Positions 32,721 through 43,100 of a DNA stretch of 64,000 bases are shown in pieces. Where the stretch lies: contig DAOLDD010000002.1 of the NCBI GenBank assembly GCA_035327585.1, forward strand, positions 1-64,000. Direction: 5' to 3'. The notes beneath the pieces were generated by a model. It did no database searches. It was not told the origin of the DNA and saw only the letters and a list, made by a program, of their open reading frames with translations. Origin of the DNA: JAMLJG01 sp035327585. GTDB lineage: Bacteria; Verrucomicrobiota; Kiritimatiellia; CAIVKH01. A program made the position numbers and the translations under genes. Every line of letters begins with the position of its first letter. Position 1 is the stretch's first letter.

Positions 32721-33206
32721 TCACAAAGAATCTGAGATACTTGCCGTGATGACTAGAGGTTGCGGCAATTTTTTGTTCAACCCCTTGAATCTCAAGTTAA
32801 CAACAAATTCAATATCGCATTCCCTTCCAACAGTATCACACAACAATTCGACTTCATTTATCCAGAAGCTTTCCATCGTACCGGCGAAAACTGTTTTCGA
32901 TTGATTTCTTGCAATGTGCACATTAAGCGAGACGCTCATAATCTTTAGCTCGCATTCTGATTTATTCAGTATAGATATCTCGACCAACTCCTCCAACAGT
33001 AGATTATTCTCATAAATATTTCCGAATCGGATTGCCCACGCCTTACCTTCCTTATCAAGCACTATCTTTACCCGAGCACCACCCTGCTCAAGTTCTTCCA
33101 CCACGGAAACTACCTTTTCATAATGCGATGTAAAAAAAGCCGAACAGCCAGACAAAGACAATACCAATAGGCACGTTAGGAAATACTTATAAATTAATAT
33201 ACTCAA
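32721..33206 (-). CDS. Putative immunity lipoprotein with TTG start
   Basis: The 161-residue product starts at TTG (33204-33206), preceded by AGGGGAGAAG two bases away, just 10 bases after the RHS stop. The start is chosen because it opens a lipoprotein signal, MSILIYKYFLTC..., with lipobox LSGC and Cys at residue 21. The only ATG in frame (33296) lies inside the RHS gene. The mature part is acidic to neutral, mostly beta-like, with no family recognised. Its DNA is visibly more A+T-rich than the core genes. Position directly after a polymorphic-tip RHS gene suggests an immunity protein acting at the membrane or periplasm. This is inference. Confidence 0.7.
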   Translation of the reverse strand: MSILIYKYFLTCLLVLSLSGCSAFFTSHYEKVVSVVEELEQGGARVKIVLDKEGKAWAIRFGNIYENNLLLEELVEISILNKSECELKIMSVSLNVHIARNQSKTVFAGTMESFWINEVELLCDTVGRECDIEFVVNLRFKGLNKKLPQPLVITASISDSL

Positions 33207-33216
33207 CTCTTCTCCC

Positions 33217-36200
33217 CTATGGGTGAGGTGGGGGATTAGCCATCCCTCGCGGGAACGGAACTTGATTTCCCCACCAATTATTGATGTTACTTGCAAACAT
33301 TCTACCAGGTAAACGACCGCTCAAGTTTGGATCACGCAATCCAACTTGCCTCAACATTTCTCTGCCAAAAGTATTACTGTTGTTTCCCGGGGGCAACTGA
33401 TATCGCGAATTAGGCCAGCGACTAAAAACATGATTAAGTCTTAATCTTTCAGCCTGTGAACCATTTGGGTTATGCTCTGCCCACCTATACCTTCTGGCAT
33501 TATCAAGTATTCGATTCCACATACGCCGAACGGCTCGCACATTATTTCGAGCAGGTTCATATACTGCAGCGAAACGAATTCCGTCACTAGCTTCACGTAT
33601 AACCGATATCCCAATATCGGACACTTGCCATCCGCGACCGCTTCGCCCGCTCGACATGGGTGGATCCCATATTGACCAGTTATTGTCTTGCAGCAACTCT
33701 ACCCCAGCCAGCCTAGTTGCATACCCACCGATGCGCCCTAATGCAGTTCGTCGAAATTCATCTGAAACATGCTCTACTCCAATTCTTGCCCGGCATATTG
33801 AATCCCAATATTCTATTGAAGCGTGATTAAAATATCTGTATGGACGGGGAAACCCTTGCAATGGCCTAGCTGCCATCGCGATAAAATCGAGGCCAAATGG
33901 ATCATAAACATCAACAGAGTTATTGTTGACAAATCCATAAAGGTTAATCCCCCCCTCCTCTTCAATCGGATCCCTTGAGAGCCATCGCCCCAGCTCCGGG
34001 CTGTAGAATCTGAAGCCGTAATAGCTGAGCCCGGTTTCTGAGTCGGTGTACTTGGAGGAGAACTGGAATGGATTGTCATCCGCGGCGGGCCCCGTGGCGC
34101 GAATGAGCCCGCCGAACGGATCGTACTCGTACACCGCGCTCACCGTTCCGGTGGCACTCACCAGCGTCGCCACGTTCCCATTCCCATCATACGCCGGATG
34201 ATGCAGCCCGCCCACTCCACCCAGATGCGCCAGGACCAGCCCACCAACACCGCCCGCCCCTTGCAGCGACCGCGACAGGTCCAACCCCCAGACATACGCA
34301 TTCGTTGCTGTTGCGCTGTTTTCTGCCCGCTCCTCCCTCAGCAGGTTCCACCCGTCGTAGGCGAAGCTCCCGGCGAGCACCTGCGCCCAGCTATTGCTGA
34401 TCCACTCGTACACAGCCTTCCCGACCCGGCGGCTCATATGATCATACGCGAACTCGAGCTTCTGCCGGGGCACATTACTGGAGATGTCGCTGCGTGTTTG
34501 CATGCGGATCAACCGATTTTCACCATCCCATTCGTAGTCCCATCGCCCATCCCGCGTCAAGTTGCCATCGGTGTCATACACGAACGTCTCGGGCGTCCGC
34601 GCCATGAACACGGCGCCGCTTTCGGACATCACGATGTCAGGCAACCCCGTCGTGGCCGGGTTGATCACGCCTACCGCCGTCACCTCTTCATACACCGCCG
34701 AGTCGCGATTGGCGAGGGCGAGCGCCTTGTGCCAGTAGGCGCCTTGCCGGGTGGTCGGTTCCAGGTTGACGGTCACCACGGCCGCTGTTTCCGCCGAGCC
34801 CACGAGGTCCACCACCCCGGGCAACGTCTGCTGCTCATACTGGTTGAGGGCGTTGGCCTTGTAGACGGTGGTTTGAAGGCCGCTCCCGTTGGTATTGCCG
34901 CCCGCTTTGGCGGAGCGCCGGTTTCCGATGGGGTCGTAGTCGTATTCGTACTGCTGCCCGGAGACCAGGGCGTCATCGGACCAACGCCGCTTGCCGGAGA
35001 TGACTTGGCTGCGCTGGTCGTAGCCGTAGTTCCAGTACGATTCGTCTGCCAGCTCCATCTGGATGCGCCGTCCGACCGCGTCGTTCTGGTAGGCGAACAT
35101 GGAGACGATCAGGTTGGTACCGGGAGTACTGACCCGGTTGGTCAGCGCGGTGATCAGGTCGCGCTGGGCCTCGTAGCCATACCCCACGTGCAGGACCGCG
35201 GACCCAGCGGTGCTGGTGACGACGCGTGTGGCGACCAGGTCAGCGTTTGCCGCATACCCGTAGGACACCTGCCCTACCACTCCGGCGACGCTCGCTGTGA
35301 TGACGTTCAGGCGCCCGACGCTGTCATACCCGTAGGCAACCTGATAGTCGCCATCCAAGGCCAGCGAGATCGGACGTCCGATGGCGTCGTAGGAACGGTC
35401 CAGCCCGGCTCCATTCGATAACCGCTCCGACTGGAGATTCAGGGTCGCTGGATCGTAGACGTTTGTGCGCGTTCCCTGTACGTCCCGTATGGTTTTCTGC
35501 CGCCCGATCCGGTCATAGGTGTAGGCGACATCCGGCGTGTCGTCGCTGTAGTCCACGTTGGTCAGTGCGCCGGCCAGGTCGTACGCATAGGTGGTGGCCA
35601 CGCCACGCGCCCACGTGCGCTGGGCCAGTTGTCCGGAAGGAGTATAGCTGTAGGTGACGGATTCACCGGCGGCGTCCGTTTTGGCGACAAGCAGCCCGGT
35701 CGCCGGATCGTAGCTCCACGCCGTCTTGTCCATGCTTCCCTTGCTCGCTTCCATCTCGGCAAGGGAGGTGAACGCCTTGTGTCCCCGATAGGTGTACAGG
35801 GCGATCATGCGCCCTTCATCGTCGTACTCGTGGAGGACAGGATAGGTCGCCCCCCAGGTGGCCATGGCCCGGCCTTGCTCGTCATATGCCGTATAAATCG
35901 TGTTGCTCAGGGCGTCGGTGACGGCGATGGGCTGCCCGGTGTCGGGATCGTAGGCATAACTTGTACGATGCCCCGCGGCGTCTTCCGTGTACTCGACTTG
36001 CCCTTTGGCGTTGTAGTTCACCGTTGCGGTTCCGGTCCGGGGATGGGTCGTCCCGATGAGGCGCCCCAGCGCGTCGTAGGCGTTGGTGGTCAGATGTCCG
36101 CTTCGGGAGGTGGTGGAGATCTGGAGCCCGTTTACGGTGACGGAGACGACGACCGCCGTGGAGCCAGGCATCTGACTGGTGTGCGCTTGGGTCTTCCCGG

Positions 36201-39200
36201 CCCAGTCGAGTGTGCTGCCCGCGCTATTGGTGTTGCCCAGCGCATCGATGCTGATCCGTTCAGCGATCTGCCCGGCGCTGAACCCGGTGAGCCGCTCCCG
36301 GCTCATCTGGTTCGTCCGCACGGTGGAGGACTGGTCAACCGGATACAACACGGACCAGCTCACACGCCACCAGTCGCCGCCGAGCTCCTGATACGCACCG
36401 CCGGACCCGCTGACTCGGTCCGGCCCGGCGAGGTCGATCTGACCGTCCGCGTCCATATCCTGTGCAGATAGGGTCATCCTTCCCATTTCGTCGTATTCGT
36501 TCAGAACATCGGGCTGGCCGGGTTGGATGATGCGGATGAGCTGCCCGAGGGCATTGTAGACGGACTGGTTCGTGAGGGCGCCTCCGCCGAACGCGGGACG
36601 CTCCACCCGAATGGTGCGACCCAAGGGGTCGGTTGTGGTCTTCTCCCAGTGCAGGCCATCGGCAGCTCCATGCGACACTTTGCTCCAACGGGTCCCGTCG
36701 GGGTTCACTCCATAGTCGTAGTATTCCGCGTGTCCGCCGGCGTCGGTCACGGTCTTGACCTGTCCGTCGAGATACGTCTCCGTGCGCTGCGTCGCGCCAC
36801 CGGGCAGGATCACGCTCCGGATGCGGCCATCGGCGCTTTCCTCATACTCCGTGAGCAGCCCCGCTTGATCGACACTCTGCACCAAGTCACCGCCGGTGTT
36901 GTAGACGTTCACGCTGTTGGTGATGAGAAGACTGCCTGCGGCGGTTACCTGCTTGAGCATCCGCCCATCGGCGTCATAGGTGAAGGTCGTGACGATGTCG
37001 GGCCGCCCTCCGGCCCCCACCTGGGTCTGGCTCTGCACGCGCCCGAGTGAGTCGTACGCATACAGCGTCTCGATCCCCGATGCGTCGGTGGAACGCTCCT
37101 TTCCGCAGCAACTCCCCCAGACGTTGGTCTGGCGGATGCCTTTGAGCGAGTTCTCCCAAAGCAATCGGCTCACGCTGTCGTAGATCGACACGTTCCAGTC
37201 GATCCGTTCGTATCCGCTCCCGGTATACACCGCGGTCTCGGTCAGCACCTGACGCCCCTGTTCATCCAGGATGGTGGTCCGCTTGGTCGTTTGGTTGGCG
37301 ATGCCGGTCGGCTGCGCGACGGTCCCCTGCACGACTTCCGTCCGCAGGGCGGACCCGGCCCCAGGCGTGAACGTGCCCGGCGTCCCGCCGCTGCCGGGCG
37401 CGTAGGTACCGTTCGTGTAGGCGTAGGAGCTAAGGCTTCCATCGTGCCGCTCGACGCTCTTTACGCGCCCGGCGCAGACCGGCGCGGCGTTGGTCGCGTA
37501 ATACGTCGTCCGGCTGAACTCGTTTGACGGATGCTCTGGCCCGCCCAGCGGGTCCAGGCAGCGGATGCTGACTTCCACCCGCTCTCCGTTGGTCGAGTAC
37601 ACCTGAAAATACGACTGCGCGACGATGACTCCCTCGATGCTTTCCGTGGTCGAGGTCGGCGTCCCCCATTTCGCTGCGGCGGTATCCTGAGCATATCCGT
37701 AATCAATGACCCGAACCTGTTCGTTCGGGGCGGTTACCGGGGCATCTTTCCAGGAATGGACCTCGCGCGTGACACGTTGGCCGACGTCATAATGGAAGCG
37801 CGTCCAAGACCCATCGGGATTGATTTGTGATTTCAGCAGCCCCAACAGGTGCGGCGCCGAGGCGTCGAGGTAATACTCCTTGGTGGTTCGCCGCTCTTCC
37901 GATCCTGCATAGGTCACCTCGCCCACCAGAAGCTCTCCCAGCGGGAACGCCAGGAACTGTCGCTCGGTGGTTGAGATGATGTTGCTGCCGGCGTTGAGTA
38001 CGTCGGCGATCTCAACCCGCGTCCACGGGTCGCCCGGGTCGATATAGCTTACCTTCCGCTCCTGCCGAAGCTCCGCTCCGCTTCCTGAAAACATGCTCCA
38101 GTCGTTGTTCTCGGGCTCCCAGATATACAGGTACTCCTTGCCGTTCGTGTAGATGCCGTAGGTCTCGATCACTTTGAGAGCCGTATGGTTGGTATAAACA
38201 CCCGGGTTCGGGTTCTCGAAGGTATAGGTCACGAAGGGAGTGCCGCTCAGGGCGTAGACGCCGTTGGTCATCGCGCCCACCTGGTCAGGCGCAAAGTAGC
38301 GCACCCGATACATCGTGTCGGTCACGGTGACGATATCGACGAACTTCTGCGGGGCACGGATCTGCCGCATCACTCCATTCGTGTCGTTGACAACCTCCAC
38401 CGACGCGTGGTCCATCGGGTAGGACAGCATCCGCGGGCTGTAGAGCGACGGGGTCGGATACAGGATGTACAGGTTCAGGTTCCCGGCGTTCGCCCCATCA
38501 GGGAGGCCCCCAAGCCCGAGGCTCACATCAATGCAGGCGTTCCGAAAACGCGGGCACGCCCCCGCGCTTTGCGAACAGCTCTGGCACGGATGCTCGTACA
38601 CGATCTCGTAGATATTGCAGTTCTGCGCTGTGTCCGTCGCTCGAATTCGGATCTTGTCGGTATCCCCCAGGGTGATTTCGCCCGTGTCCGGGTTAATTCT
38701 CCATCCGTCCCGCGCTCTCCCCTTTAACCCGTGCATCGTCCACCGGATCGGCCCCGTCCCCGCGTTCGTCAACGCTCTCGCGTATAACTCCCCATCCACG
38801 TCACCTACCTCCACCCTGATTCCCTCAATTCGCGAGTCGGGATCACTGTTTGCGTCTATGACAGAGACCTCTGACAGCGTCTGCGGCGGAGGGTGAGAGT
38901 ACACCCGAGCACTTGTTACCGTGCCGCCAGTACCGACAAACTCCTCCCGCAGAAGTGTTGTTGCAATGACATTAGTCCAATTGGATGGATGCTTCGAAAC
39001 CACCTTCTCGCACCAATGGACCTCATAGCGAGCCCCCGCCTCTGTCTCATTTAATCGTTTACGATACTCCATTCCGCGAAGCGTTGCGCTGATATCCTCC
39101 GACAAGAACGATCCATTCACAAAAACAATCGGCCCGACCGAATGCAACGAACTACCGGCGGCACCGCTCTCGTTCGTTGCTATCTGCGGCTCACAAGGGT

Positions 39201-40080
39201 TATAATCTACAGCGAACATCCATCCAGAACCCCACGGAAGTTCTGACAGAATTGCCGCTCGGTTCATATAATCACCCGCAACGAGATCCCGCAGTTCACC
39301 GTCTGTAAATTTATCCTCAAGGGCGATGGTCTCACGATATACAACTTTGTTGTCTATATTTACGCGCACCCCCCCATAACTGCGATCTCCACTCACGGCC
39401 AACTGCTCGTCGTATTGCGCGACCTCCCTAGAGACAAGCATGGGTGAGTTGGGTGTCGGGGTGGGATCAGCGTTGACACCATCCCAGAGGGCAAGCGTCA
39501 TAAGCAATCCATCGCGCTGGCCGATGCCAGATTGACATAAATCATAATACTTGTTCGTGTACACCCACGCAGTCGAATGTCCTTCATTTAGATTATTCGT
39601 TGCACTGATTCTAAACTCATAGTCTTCGCCCCCAATATAATTACCCCTCCACTCCTCTACAGTCCACAGAATGAAGTTAGTATATTGTGGGTCATGAAGA
39701 TTTTCTTCACGCAGGTCGACACTTATCCCTCCCGACGCAGATCGCTGATATTTCAAGGCGGCGGGATCTAGCGTCTCCGAATACAGCAAACCGGAGGTCG
39801 AATAAGTGACATCTCTTATAAAGGGGATAGATTGATCATATTCCTCCCGAAGCGACCACATATATTCTGTATCAAACGTAATTCGCTTGTAATATTCTGG
39901 CCTTATGCGGCGTGGATACTGCTCGTCGTCAAACTCTCTGTAGCCACCCTTATCTCGCCGAACCTCAATCGTGCGATAATCTGTCGCTGACTGCGACACA
40001 AGTATCAAAGCGGCGGTCGCCGCACGCATTGATGCGACCAACAATACGACCGCGATAAGAATTATTCGCAATCCGCTCAT
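33217..40080 (-). CDS. Giant secreted RHS/YD-repeat protein with toxin-like C-terminal tip
   Basis: The 2287-residue protein has a signal peptide (about 1-24, ending TAA). An N-terminal region of about 700 residues includes a Cys cluster (HPCQSCSQSAGACP). From about 750 to 1990 there are dozens of YD/RHS repeats (for example YDSLGRVQSQTQ, TYDADGRMLKQ, YGYDSVGRLNVI). The RHS core ends near 2000-2062 with SETGLSYYGFRFYSPELGRW, LSRDPIEEEGGINLYGF and DVYDPFG, the usual junction before a variable tip. The tip (about 2063-2287) has no recognised family; it contains NHASIEYW and NNSNTFGREMLRQVG. It lies 35 bases after the 2682-residue gene and 10 before the lipoprotein gene. The tip DNA is A+T-rich. 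A toxin role is inferred from architecture. Confidence 0.9.
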   Translation of the reverse strand: MSGLRIILIAVVLLVASMRAATAALILVSQSATDYRTIEVRRDKGGYREFDDEQYPRRIRPEYYKRITFDTEYMWSLREEYDQSIPFIRDVTYSTSGLLYSETLDPAALKYQRSASGGISVDLREENLHDPQYTNFILWTVEEWRGNYIGGEDYEFRISATNNLNEGHSTAWVYTNKYYDLCQSGIGQRDGLLMTLALWDGVNADPTPTPNSPMLVSREVAQYDEQLAVSGDRSYGGVRVNIDNKVVYRETIALEDKFTDGELRDLVAGDYMNRAAILSELPWGSGWMFAVDYNPCEPQIATNESGAAGSSLHSVGPIVFVNGSFLSEDISATLRGMEYRKRLNETEAGARYEVHWCEKVVSKHPSNWTNVIATTLLREEFVGTGGTVTSARVYSHPPPQTLSEVSVIDANSDPDSRIEGIRVEVGDVDGELYARALTNAGTGPIRWTMHGLKGRARDGWRINPDTGEITLGDTDKIRIRATDTAQNCNIYEIVYEHPCQSCSQSAGACPRFRNACIDVSLGLGGLPDGANAGNLNLYILYPTPSLYSPRMLSYPMDHASVEVVNDTNGVMRQIRAPQKFVDIVTVTDTMYRVRYFAPDQVGAMTNGVYALSGTPFVTYTFENPNPGVYTNHTALKVIETYGIYTNGKEYLYIWEPENNDWSMFSGSGAELRQERKVSYIDPGDPWTRVEIADVLNAGSNIISTTERQFLAFPLGELLVGEVTYAGSEERRTTKEYYLDASAPHLLGLLKSQINPDGSWTRFHYDVGQRVTREVHSWKDAPVTAPNEQVRVIDYGYAQDTAAAKWGTPTSTTESIEGVIVAQSYFQVYSTNGERVEVSIRCLDPLGGPEHPSNEFSRTTYYATNAAPVCAGRVKSVERHDGSLSSYAYTNGTYAPGSGGTPGTFTPGAGSALRTEVVQGTVAQPTGIANQTTKRTTILDEQGRQVLTETAVYTGSGYERIDWNVSIYDSVSRLLWENSLKGIRQTNVWGSCCGKERSTDASGIETLYAYDSLGRVQSQTQVGAGGRPDIVTTFTYDADGRMLKQVTAAGSLLITNSVNVYNTGGDLVQSVDQAGLLTEYEESADGRIRSVILPGGATQRTETYLDGQVKTVTDAGGHAEYYDYGVNPDGTRWSKVSHGAADGLHWEKTTTDPLGRTIRVERPAFGGGALTNQSVYNALGQLIRIIQPGQPDVLNEYDEMGRMTLSAQDMDADGQIDLAGPDRVSGSGGAYQELGGDWWRVSWSVLYPVDQSSTVRTNQMSRERLTGFSAGQIAERISIDALGNTNSAGSTLDWAGKTQAHTSQMPGSTAVVVSVTVNGLQISTTSRSGHLTTNAYDALGRLIGTTHPRTGTATVNYNAKGQVEYTEDAAGHRTSYAYDPDTGQPIAVTDALSNTIYTAYDEQGRAMATWGATYPVLHEYDDEGRMIALYTYRGHKAFTSLAEMEASKGSMDKTAWSYDPATGLLVAKTDAAGESVTYSYTPSGQLAQRTWARGVATTYAYDLAGALTNVDYSDDTPDVAYTYDRIGRQKTIRDVQGTRTNVYDPATLNLQSERLSNGAGLDRSYDAIGRPISLALDGDYQVAYGYDSVGRLNVITASVAGVVGQVSYGYAANADLVATRVVTSTAGSAVLHVGYGYEAQRDLITALTNRVSTPGTNLIVSMFAYQNDAVGRRIQMELADESYWNYGYDQRSQVISGKRRWSDDALVSGQQYEYDYDPIGNRRSAKAGGNTNGSGLQTTVYKANALNQYEQQTLPGVVDLVGSAETAAVVTVNLEPTTRQGAYWHKALALANRDSAVYEEVTAVGVINPATTGLPDIVMSESGAVFMARTPETFVYDTDGNLTRDGRWDYEWDGENRLIRMQTRSDISSNVPRQKLEFAYDHMSRRVGKAVYEWISNSWAQVLAGSFAYDGWNLLREERAENSATATNAYVWGLDLSRSLQGAGGVGGLVLAHLGGVGGLHHPAYDGNGNVATLVSATGTVSAVYEYDPFGGLIRATGPAADDNPFQFSSKYTDSETGLSYYGFRFYSPELGRWLSRDPIEEEGGINLYGFVNNNSVDVYDPFGLDFIAMAARPLQGFPRPYRYFNHASIEYWDSICRARIGVEHVSDEFRRTALGRIGGYATRLAGVELLQDNNWSIWDPPMSSGRSGRGWQVSDIGISVIREASDGIRFAAVYEPARNNVRAVRRMWNRILDNARRYRWAEHNPNGSQAERLRLNHVFSRWPNSRYQLPPGNNSNTFGREMLRQVGLRDPNLSGRLPGRMFASNINNWWGNQVPFPRGMANPPPHP

Positions 40081-40115
40081 CGTATTACCGAGCCTCTATT
40101 ATGATTTTCATGCGG

Positions 40116-43100
40116 TTACTCTTGATGGTTAATGGGGGTGTAAACCTTAAGACGGATTATCAAATTTGTATCCTGGGTATATTGCTCCAATGGGTCCCGC
40201 CCCATCAAGCGCTCATGAAGATTGGAAACCCCATCGCCATCAGTGTCATCGCCCGCCCCCTGCGAAGAGATGCCGTAGGCTGACTCCCAACCATCATCCA
40301 GTCCATCTCCATCTGCATCCGGAATGGGGATGTTCACTCCATGCAGGTCGTGCTGCAACACGATGGGACTGTCGATGTTAACGCCATATTCTTCTCCCAC
40401 ATCGAATGCGCCATCGTCATCTACATCCAGATAAGCCTTCAGCCAGTAGCTGGTTCCAGGCAGAAGTCGGTCGATTTGAAACGTGCGGTCATGCGCCGCC
40501 TCCGTCGCCAAATCTGTTGACCAACTGGCAGCATTGGTGACGGCCACTATCCACACGCTCCCGTTCCAGGCAGGAGAGCACAAAACTTGTCCCGCAACGC
40601 GCACGGCATACTCGCCCGGATCATTTGGATTATGTCCGATCGCGCTTTCTTCGCCATCCAGGCGTCCATCACCATCCGTGTCGGCCATGAGCGGATCGGT
40701 GAAGGCCTCATACTCCGCAAGATTGTCCGCTCCATCAAGGTCAGGGTCGTCATCGCCATCCAGCGCCATGTCGCCAAGCCACGCATACTCCCACCAATCA
40801 GGAAGCATGTCCGAATCCTCGTCGGGATCAGACAATTCGATATGCAATCCCGACACATTCGCCGTCAGCGTCGTCGGCCCGTGCACGCCATACGCTTCAC
40901 CGCGGTTCTCGACGCCATCCCCACTGCTGTCCCGATAGGCGCGAATGCCTAGCGAAACCAGCGTGGGCACATTCGTGATCGTATAGACCGTTCCGGTTGT
41001 ACTGGTTGACCAGATGGAAGCCCCATTTGTGGCGACAACGTGAAAGACCCCCGTCTGCACACCGGAATAGCCCAGCGTTCCGGATATCACGACGATTTTG
41101 GATGCGGACAACAGCGGGTCCGAACCGTGGGCGATTTCGAAACCGTCGCTCAACCCATCGCCATCGGTATCCGCAACCAGCGGGTCGGTCTTGTGAATGT
41201 AAATTTCGTCATAATCAATCAACCCATCGCCGTCCGTGTCTGCTAGCATGGCGGACGTCTTGTAGCGTGTATAGAGAAGTGCCAATCCGTTGGTCACGGC
41301 AGCTTCATTGTGCGAGTAAACGGTCGCAATCCGACCCATGCGGCTTTCCACGCCAAGCGTGGCGCTCGAACCGTCGGCCCATTGGCCCGTCATCGAATGG
41401 AACTGCACCAGGACACGCGAAACCTGCGAGGCGCTATTGGTCTCGCGTTGCAGAACAGCTTGGAAGGTGTAACGAGTCGTCAGGTCATTGCGGTGCGCGA
41501 GATCATGCCAGGAAACAATCGTCTCCGATTCGCCAACCAGATTTGTGGTGTAGAGGTAGTACACGCTCGACGTTGGCGCGGCGTTGGTTGCCAACACAAG
41601 ATCATCCCAGAAGGCAGCCAAAATACCGTTGGGCGCGTCGGGATTCGGGAGGGCCTCGTTCAGGCGCGAAACACTGATAACGTCGAATGAAAGAAGGCCG
41701 TTGTCCGATACATGGATTTGGGTGGGTGTCAGATCGAAAAATGAATAGGCGTGGGGGTTCGTTATGCTCGTGTATGCCTCATCGCCGGCTCCCGTCCAGT
41801 TTGTAACGAGAACGCCCGAATTGGTGATATCGCGCCACTGGAAGGAGGCGGGGACTACGGAGTATACCCCATGAATCTCAGAGTCAGGCAAGCCGTCCCC
41901 ATCGCTGTCTGGATCCAACGGATCCAACCCCAACGCCACCTCTTCCGCATCGCCAAGTCCGTCGTTATCCGTGTCACTCGCCCAGGGGTTTGTTCCGTGC
42001 AGGATTTCATCGCCATCGTTCAATCCGTCCCCATCGCTGTCCGCAACGAACGTGATCGTTTGGTGGGCAATGGCCTCGTCATAGTCTGACAACCCGTCAA
42101 AATCCCGATCGGGGTGCAAGAGATGCCCAAAATACTGCGCCTCATCCGCATCAAGTAAGCCGTCTCCGTCCGTATCGTAGCCCATCGGATCGGTCCCATA
42201 CGCATTCACCTCTTCTCTATCAGTCCACCCGTCGCCATCCGTGTCGCTCACCAACGGATCACTCACGTATTTGCGATAAATATATGCCCTTTCTCGCAGA
42301 AATGCTAAGTGATTCGTCCGGGCGATGCGTCCCGACTCACTCTCAACGCCTATTGTCGCTCCGGGAAGCACTTGTCGCGTGCATTCGTATTGCATCACGA
42401 TGGAGCCCTTATCGGGGCGGAGTAAGGCTTGGAACGTGTACCGGTGCCCGGGCGTTGCCGAGTTAGTCAGCCAATTCCACGTTATGACCAGCTCATTGGA
42501 ATGGGTGAAGTGGCCATTCACGCTATTGGTGAACCAACTCACGGTGCTGTGGGCGCTCAAGAACGGCTGAAGCTCATCCCACAATACCGCCACAAGGCCA
42601 TTGGGTTCATTTGTGTTAGGAATAGTCTGATTATAGAAGGGTACGTCCTGATTTTCGAATACGAGCACACCGTTCATGGCCACATATACCTGTGTGTAGA
42701 CACCACCATAGAACTCGAACGGAAAGCCAATCGCGATGGCGTCAGAGATATTGGTATTCACCCCATGCCAGTTGGTTACATATTGATATCCACCCGTAGG
42801 CGAGCGCCACTGATACGGATACGACGCGGCTGAATAAGCGCCAAGCAGCTCCTCGCCATCGGAAAGGCCGTCGCCGTCACTATCGCTCACCGCCATATAG
42901 GTGCCAGCGACATACTCCTCATAGTTCGAGAGCCCGTCGCCATCCAGGTCGAAAGCGCCGTCGGCGGGATCAAGAGGATCAAAGCAGTAGTCGTCTTCCG
43001 TCTCAATGGTATCGTATATATCGAAGCAATATTCATACTCCCACCCATCCGGTAGGCCATCCCCATCCGTATCCCAGTTTAGCGGATCGGTTCCCGCGAC

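Noticed and set aside
33207..33296. ATG start for the putative immunity gene inside the RHS gene
   Set aside because: It would add a charged segment before the lipoprotein signal; the TTG with its adjacent ribosome site gives a normal signal peptide.
33900..37900. Possible tandem DNA repeats or CRISPR-like array in the RHS region
   Set aside because: The regularity is at protein level (YD repeats); DNA units vary in length and sequence and there are no constant repeats with unique spacers.
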